A DNA stretch of 55,103 nt, from contig JBFWLP010000008.1 of the NCBI GenBank assembly GCA_050252075.1, positions 1-55,103 of the forward strand. Direction: 5' to 3'. Position numbers and translations under genes: made by a program. Shown here piece after piece: positions 1 to 8,763 of this stretch (position 1 is its first letter; the number at the start of each line of letters is the position of its first letter). This DNA comes from JAAYGT01 sp050252075 (GTDB lineage Bacteria > Pseudomonadota > Gammaproteobacteria > Burkholderiales > Burkholderiaceae_B). The notes beneath the pieces were generated by a model. That model saw nothing but the letters and a program-made list of their open reading frames with translations. It was not told the DNA's origin and made no database searches.

Positions 1-2710
1 GGGCTACGTCGTCGAAATGCAAGCCGGTTGTGGGTTCGTCGAACAGGAACAGGCTGCCCTTTTTGGCCACCCGGGCGGATGAAATTCCGCTTCGCGCAGC
101 GGCGGCCAGATGCCCGGCAAGTTTCAGGCGCTGCGCCTCGCCGCCGGACAGCGTAGGTACAGGTTGCCCCAGCTTGACGTATTCCAGCCCCACGTCGGCC
201 AGCGGCGCCAGACCGGTTGCGACATCGCGCAGGCCGCGAAAGAAGTCCAGCGCTTCGCTGACCGTCATATTCAGCACATCGTGAATGCCGGCGCGTTGCC
301 CCAGGTGTTCGACGGAAATTTCAAGAATTTCCGGACGAAAACGCTTGCCGTCACAGTCGGGGCAGCGCAGGTAGACATCGGACAGGAACTGCATTTCAAC
401 GTGCTCGAATCCGGTGCCGCCGCAACCCGGGCATCGTCCGTCGCCACTGTTGAAGCTGAAGGTGCCCGGCGTATAGCCACGCTCGCGTGCCATGGGGGTT
501 TGTGCAAACAGTTTGCGTATGGCATCGAAAGCGCCGACGTAGCTTGCCGGATTGGAGCGCGCTGTCTTCCCGATGGGTGTCTGGTCGACCAGCACGATAT
601 CGGTAAGTTGCTCCGACCCCAGCAAGTGGCGATGCTCGCCGGGTGCTTCCGTGGGCTTGCCGCGCAGTTTCAGGAAGGCTGGATAAAGAACGTCTTGAAC
701 CAGTGTTGATTTTCCGGATCCGGATACGCCGGTCAGGCAAACCAGGCGTCCCAGGGGAATGGCGACGTCGATGTTCTGCAGATTGTTGGCGCGCACGCCT
801 TCAAGCAGCAGGCGTGGTGTCTTGGGCTCGACGGGCATGGGGCGGGGTGCCTCGACGCGCTTGCGCCCGGACAGGTAATCGCCGGTGAGTGTGTGTGCCT
901 GGCGTATCGCCCGGGTTGTCCCATCGAAAACAATCTGGCCGCCGCGCTCGCCGGGGCCGGGCCCCATATCGATGATGCGGTCGGCGGCAACCATCACCTG
1001 GGGGTCATGTTCCACGACGACCAGGGTGTTGCCGTTGTCGCGCAAACGCTGCATAACCTGGACAATGCGATGGATGTCCCGGGGGTGAAGGCCGATGGAG
1101 GGCTCGTCGAGCACGAACAGCGTATTTACCAGTGATGTGCCCAGGGCCGTTGTCAGGTTGATGCGCTGCACCTCGCCGCCTGACAGTGTGCGGCTTTGCC
1201 GGTCGAGCGACAGATAGCCCAGGCCCACATCGCACAGAAAATTCAGGCGGCTGCGTACTTCGCTCATGAGCAGGTCGACGGCGGCATCGGTGTGGCCTCC
1301 GAAGCGCACATCGGCAAAATAGGCCCGCACGCGCTCCACGGGCAGGCGCATCAGATCATGGATGCCCAGGCCGGGCAGGGCATCGAGCTGTTCCCGGTTC
1401 CAGCGTGCATGCACCGGCATGAAACGGGGGTACGTGCCTTCGTGGTCGTGGCCGTGGGGTTCGGTGCCCAGACGCCAGAGGGTGGCATCGGGTTTCAGGC
1501 GCGCACCGCCGCAGGCCTTGCAGGGGGTGTAGCTGCGGTATTTCGAGAGCAGAACCCGAACATGCATTTTGTAGGCGCGCGATTCCAGCCAGTCGAAAAA
1601 GCGTTGCGCGCCGTACCATTGGGTTTTCCAGGCCTTCTGCCCCCCTTTCCAGTCGGGCGTGCCGTCGATGATCCATGATTTTTCGGCGTCGGTCAGTGCA
1701 TTCCAGGGAGTATCCAGGCGGATTCCGACGCCCGGCGCATAGCGTTCCATTTCTTCCTGGCATTCTTTGTAGCTGGCGGTCTGCCAGGGCTTGATTGCGC
1801 CCTCGCGCAGGGTTTTCGTTTCATCGGGAACGACCAGGCCGTAATCGATTCCCATGGTACGGCCAAATCCCCGGCACGCTTCGCAGGCGCCCAGCGGCGA
1901 ATTGAAAGAAAAGGTGCTGGGTAGAACGGGGGCGTAGTCAATGTCGCACTGGGCGCAATGCAGGCGGCTGCTGAAACGCCACACGGTGTCAGGAACCGGC
2001 GTGTCGTCGTCGGCCAGCACGTAGACGGCCAGATGGCCTGAGCCTTGGGACAGTGCGGTTTCCAGGGCTTCCATGGTGCGCTGGGTGTCGGCGTTGCCCA
2101 GGCGGAAACGATCCTGGACAACGTGCAAGACCCGTTGCGGGGGCGTTCCCGGCCGGGTCTCTTCGTGGCGCACGCGGGTGTAGCCCTGCTGCTCCAGAAA
2201 GTTGCGGATTTCGTCTTCCGTGTAGTTGTGGGGAATGGCCACGGGGAAGGTGATGATCAGCCGGGGATCATTGTTCTGCAGGCGCGTTCTGACCTGCCTG
2301 AGAATGGAGTCCGGCGCGTCGCGCTGCACCCGTTGCCCGCAACACCGGCAGTAAAGCTGCCCCAGCCTTGCATACAGCAGTTTCAGGTGATCGTTCAGCT
2401 CGGTCATGGTGCCGACCGTACTGCGGGAATTGCGCACCGGATTCACCTGGTCGATGGCAATGGCCGGCAGCACGCCTTCAATGGCGTCTACCTGGGGTTT
2501 GTCCATACGGTCGAGAAACTGGCGGGCGTAGGGCGAGAACGTTTCCACATACCGGCGCTGTCCTTCGGCATACAGCGTATCGAACGCCAGCGAGCTTTTT
2601 CCCGATCCGGATACGCCGGTAATCACCAGAAGCCGGCCGGTGTCAATGGCAAGATCGAGATTCTTGAGGTTGTTCTGGCGTGCGCCGTGGATGCGAATGC
2701 TTGAGTTCAT
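1..2710 (-). CDS. uvrA: UvrA-family excinuclease ATPase (5' portion; runs off the window)
   Basis: DNA-damage recognition ATPase of nucleotide excision repair (UvrA family). About 903 codons are visible from an ATG at 2710; no stop is reached before base 1. Visible features are Walker A GVSGSGKSS at residues 32-40, paired Cys zinc-binding motifs, the ABC signature LSGGEVQRINL near residue 510, a second GVSGSGKST, the CPGCGGTGFEHVEM zinc loop and a second signature LSGGEAQRLKL near residue 850. The segment PAIAIDQVNPVRNSRSTVG differs from the IEQKTTSRNPRSTVG of standard UvrA. After the second signature it has ARVAKKGSLFLFDEPTTGLH. Both resemble, as I recall, the very long tandem UvrA paralogue of Burkholderiales (about 1,900 residues), so the gene may continue well beyond the window. 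Family assignment is firm; the paralogue type is inference. Confidence 0.93.
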   Translation of the reverse strand, partial: MNSSIRIHGARQNNLKNLDLAIDTGRLLVITGVSGSGKSSLAFDTLYAEGQRRYVETFSPYARQFLDRMDKPQVDAIEGVLPAIAIDQVNPVRNSRSTVGTMTELNDHLKLLYARLGQLYCRCCGQRVQRDAPDSILRQVRTRLQNNDPRLIITFPVAIPHNYTEDEIRNFLEQQGYTRVRHEETRPGTPPQRVLHVVQDRFRLGNADTQRTMEALETALSQGSGHLAVYVLADDDTPVPDTVWRFSSRLHCAQCDIDYAPVLPSTFSFNSPLGACEACRGFGRTMGIDYGLVVPDETKTLREGAIKPWQTASYKECQEEMERYAPGVGIRLDTPWNALTDAEKSWIIDGTPDWKGGQKAWKTQWYGAQRFFDWLESRAYKMHVRVLLSKYRSYTPCKACGGARLKPDATLWRLGTEPHGHDHEGTYPRFMPVHARWNREQLDALPGLGIHDLMRLPVERVRAYFADVRFGGHTDAAVDLLMSEVRSRLNFLCDVGLGYLSLDRQSRTLSGGEVQRINLTTALGTSLVNTLFVLDEPSIGLHPRDIHRIVQVMQRLRDNGNTLVVVEHDPQVMVAADRIIDMGPGPGERGGQIVFDGTTRAIRQAHTLTGDYLSGRKRVEAPRPMPVEPKTPRLLLEGVRANNLQNIDVAIPLGRLVCLTGVSGSGKSTLVQDVLYPAFLKLRGKPTEAPGEHRHLLGSEQLTDIVLVDQTPIGKTARSNPASYVGAFDAIRKLFAQTPMARERGYTPGTFSFNSGDGRCPGCGGTGFEHVEMQFLSDVYLRCPDCDGKRFRPEILEISVEHLGQRAGIHDVLNMTVSEALDFFRGLRDVATGLAPLADVGLEYVKLGQPVPTLSGGEAQRLKLAGHLAAAARSGISSARVAKKGSLFLFDEPTTGLHFDDVA

Positions 2711-2765
2711 GAAAGACCGCTATGCAAGAAACCTGAACCCTGCATTATGCCGCTGCGGGTGCGTT

Positions 2766-2795
2766 TTGCGTAATCGACGGTTTTCGCGGTAAAAT
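2766..2795 (+). promoter_or_regulatory. Sigma-70-type promoter for the 42-codon gene
   Basis: TTGCGT (2766-2771) and TAAAAT (2790-2795) are separated by 18 bases. They lie about 40 bases upstream of the small basic ORF and point away from uvrA. Both boxes are close to consensus. The call is by eye only. Confidence 0.5.
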
Positions 2796-2833
2796 GCGAG
2801 GTTGACCCAATTTGGCAAGATCCGGAGATAACC

Positions 2834-2962
2834 ATGGCAGAAGTCAAACGTACACGTCGTAACACCCTTGAGCGCCGCTGCTTGGGCAAGGCGTTCAAGC
2901 GTCTTTATATTCGCGCTCCCAAAAGCGTATTCAAAATGCTTGAAAAAGTTAAGCGCGCCTGA
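2834..2962 (+). CDS. Small, strongly basic protein of unknown function (42 aa)
   Basis: A 42-codon ORF starts at an ATG preceded by GGAGAT and ends with TGA. It has its own promoter upstream and an intrinsic terminator downstream, so it looks like a complete monocistronic unit. The product has 15 Lys/Arg against 3 Glu and a single Cys at position 16. It begins MAEVKRTRRNTLERR and ends FKMLEKVKRA. The size and charge fit an RNA- or DNA-binding peptide or a ribosome-associated protein. It does not match ribosomal S21, THX or L36 as I know them, and I do not recognise the family. It lies between the divergent uvrA and a glycosyltransferase gene, neither of which suggests a role. Reality as a gene is likely; function unknown. 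Confidence 0.62.
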   Translation: MAEVKRTRRNTLERRCLGKAFKRLYIRAPKSVFKMLEKVKRA

Positions 2963-3042
2963 TCCGGGTGCGTGCCGTACGCGCCTGATCATTCAGGTGT
3001 GACGTTACCCCGATTTTTGTATCCGGGTGTAACTTGCGAAAG

Positions 3043-3077
3043 AAAAAACCGCAGAGGCTGCACCTGCGGTTTTTTTT
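3043..3077 (+). terminator. Intrinsic terminator after the 42-aa gene
   Basis: Stem AAAACCGCAG (3045-3054) pairs with CTGCGGTTTT (3064-3073) around a 9-base loop and leads into a T tract ending at 3077. It sits about 80 bases after the stop of the small ORF and ahead of the glycosyltransferase gene. Confidence 0.85.
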
Positions 3078-3125
3078 CGCCTATCATCGACAGGGTATCC
3101 CCACGAAAGTAACGAAGGAAAGACC

Positions 3126-4055
3126 ATGTCGAGGGCACGGCGTTGCTTCTTTTCTGTGATTACCCCCACCTATAACCGGGCAAGCACACTGGAGCGCGCC
3201 TACGAGTCGTTGTGCGACCAGTCTTTTCAGGATTTTGAGTGGATAGTCGTCGACGATGGATCCACAGACCGCACGCCGAATCTGGTGCAGGCCTGGCAAC
3301 GTCAGGCGCGTTTTCCCATTCGTTACCACTGGCAGGAAAACCAGCACAAGAAAACGGCATTCAATCGCGGTGTCGCCATGGCGCACGGCCAGTTTGTCGT
3401 GGTTCTCGACAGTGATGACCATCTGGATACCAACGCCTTGTTTGTAATGGCCCGTGCCTGGAAAGAAATTCCTGCCAACGAGCATGGCCGCTTTGTCGCC
3501 ATTACCGGGCTATGCGCCCGGCCCGACGGAAAAATCGTCGGCGACATGTTTCCCGGCGATGTCATCGACACCACGGCCATCGACATGACGTTCCGGTATC
3601 GCGTTCGTGGCGAAAAATTCGGCTGTATGCGTACCGATGTGCTGCGGCGTTTTCCATTTCCAGAAAATATTCCCGGCTATGTCCCCGAAAGCGTGGTGTG
3701 GTGGGCAATTGCCCGGGCCGGTTACAAGACCCGCTTCGTGAATCAGGTGTTTCGGGTGTATCACGACACGCCCGACTCGCTGACGCGTGACAAAAGGAAT
3801 TCGTCGTCGCAGGCTGTGGGGTTGTGTCTGCTGGCGCGTGACACGCTGGTAACGTGTTTGCCGTGGTTTCGCTATCGGCCGCTGGAATTCATTCTGGCGG
3901 CGGCGCGGTACACACGGTTCAGGCTTACCGTTCGCCATTTGGGCCAGTACCTGCCGCAGGCCTGCAGGCTGGCGGGGTTTGTGCCGCGCTTGCTGGTGGG
4001 GGTGATGTTTCCGCTGGGCCTGGCCCTGTACGTGCGTGACCGCGTGCGGGTGTAG
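3126..4055 (+). CDS. Family 2 glycosyltransferase
   Basis: 309 residues. Transfers a sugar from a nucleotide-sugar donor to an unknown acceptor, probably for a surface polysaccharide or glycan. The GT-A fold is shown by the N-terminal FSVITPTYNRASTLERAYES, followed by WIVVDDGSTDRT and the DXD-type metal site VVLDSDDHLD near residue 100. The C-terminal 40 residues are hydrophobic and basic (LLVGVMFPLGLALYVRDRVRV), suggesting membrane association. It stands alone, with no polysaccharide cluster around it, so the acceptor cannot be deduced. It converges on the next gene with one base between the two stop codons. Confidence 0.85.
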   Translation: MSRARRCFFSVITPTYNRASTLERAYESLCDQSFQDFEWIVVDDGSTDRTPNLVQAWQRQARFPIRYHWQENQHKKTAFNRGVAMAHGQFVVVLDSDDHLDTNALFVMARAWKEIPANEHGRFVAITGLCARPDGKIVGDMFPGDVIDTTAIDMTFRYRVRGEKFGCMRTDVLRRFPFPENIPGYVPESVVWWAIARAGYKTRFVNQVFRVYHDTPDSLTRDKRNSSSQAVGLCLLARDTLVTCLPWFRYRPLEFILAAARYTRFRLTVRHLGQYLPQACRLAGFVPRLLVGVMFPLGLALYVRDRVRV

Positions 4056-4056
4056 G

Positions 4057-4551
4057 CTAGTGCAGGGTGGGTGGCACGCCGCCGCCGCCGGCTTCGGGTG
4101 AGTCGCCGCCGTTGTCACTATCGCCCTCGTTATCGTCGTCGGTGGCCGGCGCGGGCTCGTTCAGTGCATCGAAGGGAAGCAGGTCGGCCAGGGAGTCCGA
4201 CCACCCCACCTCGTCGCCTTCGTCATCGACCTTGATGTAGCGAACGCCGGGCAGATCCGACAGCTGTATTGCCCACAGGAACTGGCAATCGTATACCTCG
4301 CCCTGATCCAGGGCCAGCCCGCCGCTGTTGCCCAGCAGCCGGGTTGCCTTGCCTCCGACCTGAACATGAACGATCCCGTCGGGCTCGTCGCTGACGTCGA
4401 GTGGTATGGCAAAAATCACCCATTCAAATCCGGTTTCCTCGCCGTCGATCACTTCGGCAATGACCGGTTTGCCCATGTAGGCTGTCAGTGCGTCGGCGGT
4501 GCGGCCCAGAACGTCGAGTTCGTCGGCGGTGAAGTAAAGCGTGTTCGACAT
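4057..4551 (-). CDS. Acidic conserved-looking hypothetical protein
   Basis: 164 residues, not recognised. The first 125 residues look like a compact soluble domain with alternating hydrophobic strands (FEWVIFAIPLDVS, GIVHVQVGG, YDCQFLWAIQLSDL). The last 40 are a low-complexity Asp/Glu/Gly/Pro tail (ATDDDNEGDSDNGGDS), likely disordered. There is no signal peptide or membrane segment, so it is probably cytosolic. It is convergent with the glycosyltransferase gene and divergent from ettA. Coding is supported by length, codon usage in keeping with its neighbours, and an ATG at a sensible distance from ettA. Confidence 0.7.
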   Translation of the reverse strand: MSNTLYFTADELDVLGRTADALTAYMGKPVIAEVIDGEETGFEWVIFAIPLDVSDEPDGIVHVQVGGKATRLLGNSGGLALDQGEVYDCQFLWAIQLSDLPGVRYIKVDDEGDEVGWSDSLADLLPFDALNEPAPATDDDNEGDSDNGGDSPEAGGGGVPPTLH

Positions 4552-4673
4552 AAGATGTACTTGAGGGGCGTTGCGGAAAGCCTGATTGTAGAAGACGGAA
4601 GCGGCGGGGACGATTTATTTCGTGACTCGGCCTACAATCGTTGTTTTGAATTCAACTTATTTTAGTGTCTGGT

Positions 4674-6347
<1,674 letters not shown>

Positions 6348-6456
6348 TCACGAAACATTTGTTGCTCCTGTTAACAAGTTCGGTGGTGCCCGATTGGATG
6401 TTCAGCGAGAAATCAGGTACTGTTACATTTCACTCTCGTTATTTCGGAGGCAATTT

Positions 6457-6687
6457 ATGAAGATGGCAACAGTAAGCAAATTCGCAGCAGCTGGTCTGGT
6501 CGCGCTTGCTTTGGGTGGTTGTTCCACCTGGGACAGCATGAGTTCGCGTCAGAAGGGCGCCGTTACGGGTGCGGCTGTCGGCGGTGTTGCCGGGGCGGCC
6601 ATCACGGGTGGCGGCGTGCTGGGCACTGTTGGCGGTGCGGCCATTGGCGGCGTCGTCGGCGACCAGATCGGCAAGCACAGCAAATAA
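6457..6687 (+). CDS. Small glycine-zipper lipoprotein (OsmB-like)
   Basis: 76 residues. A lipoprotein signal MKMATVSKFAAAGLVALALGGC ends in lipobox LGGC, so the mature protein should be lipidated. The rest is a glycine-zipper segment with Gly/Ala repeats (AAVGGVAGAAITGG, GTVGGAAIGGVVGDQIGK) as in OsmB/SlyB-type envelope proteins. The start at 6457 is set by CGGAGG at 6445-6450 and by the signal peptide; the open frame continues upstream but lacks both. An intrinsic terminator follows. Likely an outer-membrane or periplasmic stress-related lipoprotein; the exact role is unknown. Confidence 0.85.
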   Translation: MKMATVSKFAAAGLVALALGGCSTWDSMSSRQKGAVTGAAVGGVAGAAITGGGVLGTVGGAAIGGVVGDQIGKHSK

Positions 6688-6723
6688 ACGGCATATGCCC
6701 GGCCTTCGGGCCCTATGCACAAA

Positions 6724-6754
6724 GGGCAACCCGCAGCGGGTTGCCCTTCTTTTT
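6724..6754 (+). terminator. Intrinsic terminator, possibly bidirectional
   Basis: An 11-base perfect stem, GGGCAACCCGC (6724-6734) with GCGGGTTGCCC (6736-6746), is followed by TTCTTTTT. It ends the lipoprotein gene. On the opposite strand it lies just beyond the minE stop and has a short T run, so it may also end the min operon. Confidence 0.85.
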
Positions 6755-6770
6755 GGGGTTTTCCTGCCCG

Positions 6771-7046
6771 TCAGGTTTTGTCTTTTCCTTCGGGCTGAGG
6801 CATTTCGATTTTGACTTCGAGAATTTCAAGGGAATCTTGCCGTTCCAGGTTCACCTTGATATCTTCGGGGTTGATTTTCACGTAGCGTGAAATCACTTCG
6901 ACCAGCTCTTTTTGCAGGCGGGGAAGATAGTCCGGCGTGGCGTCGCTGGCGTTGCCACGCTCGTTAATAAGGATCAACTGAAGGCGGTCACGGGCGACAC
7001 TGGCGGTGTTTTTCTTCTGGCCACGAAAAAAGGAGAGGAAGGACAT
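6771..7046 (-). CDS. minE: Cell-division topological specificity factor MinE
   Basis: 91 residues. Stimulates MinD ATPase and drives pole-to-pole oscillation that places the Z ring at midcell. The N-terminus MSFLSFFRGQKK is the membrane-targeting helix, followed by the MinD-binding region ASVARDRLQLILINERG and the C-terminal dimerisation domain (VEVISRYVKINPEDIKVNLE). The frame is open 32 codons further upstream into minD, but the family N-terminus fixes the start at 7046. Only one base separates it from the minD stop, so the two are translationally coupled. Confidence 0.97.
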   Translation of the reverse strand: MSFLSFFRGQKKNTASVARDRLQLILINERGNASDATPDYLPRLQKELVEVISRYVKINPEDIKVNLERQDSLEILEVKIEMPQPEGKDKT

Positions 7047-7047
7047 G

Positions 7048-7863
7048 TTATTTCCCTCCGAAGAGCCGCTTGAGCAGGCCCGGCTTTTCGTAATCCACAA
7101 AGCGCAGGGGCTTTTCGTCGCCCAGGTAGCGTGCCACGACATCCTGGTAGGCGAGTGCGACGTCGGAGTCTTTCAGGTGAATGGCGGGTATGCCCTGGTT
7201 CGATGCCTGAAGCACCGACTCGGATTCCGGAATGACGCCGATGAGCTTGATACGAAGAATATCTTCGATGTCCTTGATGGACAGCATTTCACCTTCGGCA
7301 ACCCGTTTGGGGTTGTAGCGCGTCAGCAGCAGGAATTCCTTGACGGGTTCCGCTCCGGTTTCTGCGCGCTTTGATTTGGCCGACAAAATGCCCAGTATGC
7401 GGTCGGAGTCGCGTACCGACGAGACTTCGGGGTTGGTGACTACCAGCGCATCATCGGCGAAATAGGCCGCCATGAGGGCCCCGGTTTCAATGCCGGCGGG
7501 CGAGTCGCACACAATATATTCAAAGCCCATTTCCCCGAGCTCTTTCAGGGCTTTTTCCACACCCTCCTTCGTAAGGGCGTCTTTGTCGCGGGTTTGCGAG
7601 GCCGGCAAAATATAAAGATTGTCGAGCTGCTTGTCACGGATGAGCGCCTGGTTGAGCGAGGCTTCGCCCTGAATGACGTTGACAAAATCGTAAACGACGC
7701 GGCGTTCGCATCCCATGATCAGGTCGAGGTTGCGCAGGCCGACGTCGAAATCGATGACTACGGTTTTGTGGCCACGCATGGCCAGCCCAGAGGAGAAGCT
7801 GGCGCTGGTGGTTGTTTTACCCACCCCGCCCTTGCCGGAAGTCACCACAACAATTCGCGCCAT
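7048..7863 (-). CDS. minD: Septum-site determining ATPase MinD
   Basis: 271 residues. Membrane-cycling ParA/MinD ATPase that carries MinC to the membrane and is displaced by MinE. The deviant Walker A SGKGGVGKTT (Lys11 and Lys16) is at the N-terminus. The C-terminal amphipathic membrane-targeting helix ends GLLKRLFGGK. VVIDFDVGLRNLDLIMG is the switch/Walker B region. Second gene of minC-minD-minE on the minus strand. Confidence 0.98.
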   Translation of the reverse strand: MARIVVVTSGKGGVGKTTTSASFSSGLAMRGHKTVVIDFDVGLRNLDLIMGCERRVVYDFVNVIQGEASLNQALIRDKQLDNLYILPASQTRDKDALTKEGVEKALKELGEMGFEYIVCDSPAGIETGALMAAYFADDALVVTNPEVSSVRDSDRILGILSAKSKRAETGAEPVKEFLLLTRYNPKRVAEGEMLSIKDIEDILRIKLIGVIPESESVLQASNQGIPAIHLKDSDVALAYQDVVARYLGDEKPLRFVDYEKPGLLKRLFGGK

Positions 7864-7947
7864 GACGTAAGTATTCCTTTTCTGTGAATTGGATAAACCG
7901 TGTAATCGTAATGCAAAACGGGTCGGGTTTTAAGCCGCGCGACAGGA

Positions 7948-8742
7948 TTAGTCGACCAGCGGGGTAATTTTCAGCGTGTCGCCATCCAGATGAATACTGC
8001 AGGCCTGATTTCTGAGCGCCGGTTCAAGTGCCGTTTCCACGACGCGGTACACCCCGGCGATGGCCAGCAACTCGGGGTCGAGCTGTGTGGTGAAGATGCG
8101 CGCTGCGGTGTCGCCCCGGGCGCCGGCCATGGCTTTGCCGCGCAAGGGGCCATACACGTGGATGTTGCCGTCGGCAATGACTTCCGCCCCCTGGCTGACC
8201 ACACCAATGACGATCAGGTCGGTGTTGCGCGCGTAGATGCGCTGGCCGGATCGCAAGGGCCGGTTGATGACCATGGCTGCCGGCGCGGGCATGGCCGCTG
8301 CCGGTGTGGCCGGTGTAGTCGTGCCGGCGGGCGCTGCGGGTTCCTTGTGCGCTGCCGGCGTGACGCTGGGTATATCTGCTTCGGGGGCCGCCTGCGCCGC
8401 CGGACGGGGCACGGGATTGGCCAGATCGACAACGGCCAGCCCGGCTGCCTCGGCGGACGCACGGTTGGCCGGATGGGGCACCGCACCCACCGGATGTAGC
8501 TTGTGGGCACGGGCGGCCAGCAACAGGCGCGGCCAGTCGAGGTCGCCGTCGAGCTGGCTGGCATCGAGCACCACCGGTTCATTCTCAAAGAATGCACCCG
8601 CATCGTTCATGCGTTTTTCGAGCGCGGTGAGCAGCTCATCGGTATCGGTGGACGACAACACCATACGCACCGCATAAAGAGTGGCGCTCTTGAAGTCGAC
8701 AGTCGGCGGTTGCCGGGAGGAGGAAGGGGACACGTTGCTCAT
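7948..8742 (-). CDS. minC: Septum-site determining protein MinC
   Basis: 264 residues. FtsZ-polymerisation inhibitor activated by MinD. The N-terminal domain (about residues 1-115) ends at VVDLANPVPR. An Ala/Pro/Thr-rich linker (about 115-160) follows, then the C-terminal beta-helix domain starting RPLRSGQRIYARNTDLIVIG, with the conserved GAEVIADGNIHVYGPLRGKAMAG. The linker is longer and more Pro/Ala-rich than in the E. coli protein. It is the first gene of the min operon, 84 bases ahead of minD. Confidence 0.96.
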   Translation of the reverse strand: MSNVSPSSSRQPPTVDFKSATLYAVRMVLSSTDTDELLTALEKRMNDAGAFFENEPVVLDASQLDGDLDWPRLLLAARAHKLHPVGAVPHPANRASAEAAGLAVVDLANPVPRPAAQAAPEADIPSVTPAAHKEPAAPAGTTTPATPAAAMPAPAAMVINRPLRSGQRIYARNTDLIVIGVVSQGAEVIADGNIHVYGPLRGKAMAGARGDTAARIFTTQLDPELLAIAGVYRVVETALEPALRNQACSIHLDGDTLKITPLVD

Positions 8743-8763
8743 ACGTTCACTATTTTTACGTGG

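Noticed and set aside
712..2620. Direct repeat GATCCGGATACGCCGGT at about 718 and 2604
   Set aside because: It encodes the two Walker A loops (TGVSGSG) of UvrA and is explained by the internal duplication of the protein.
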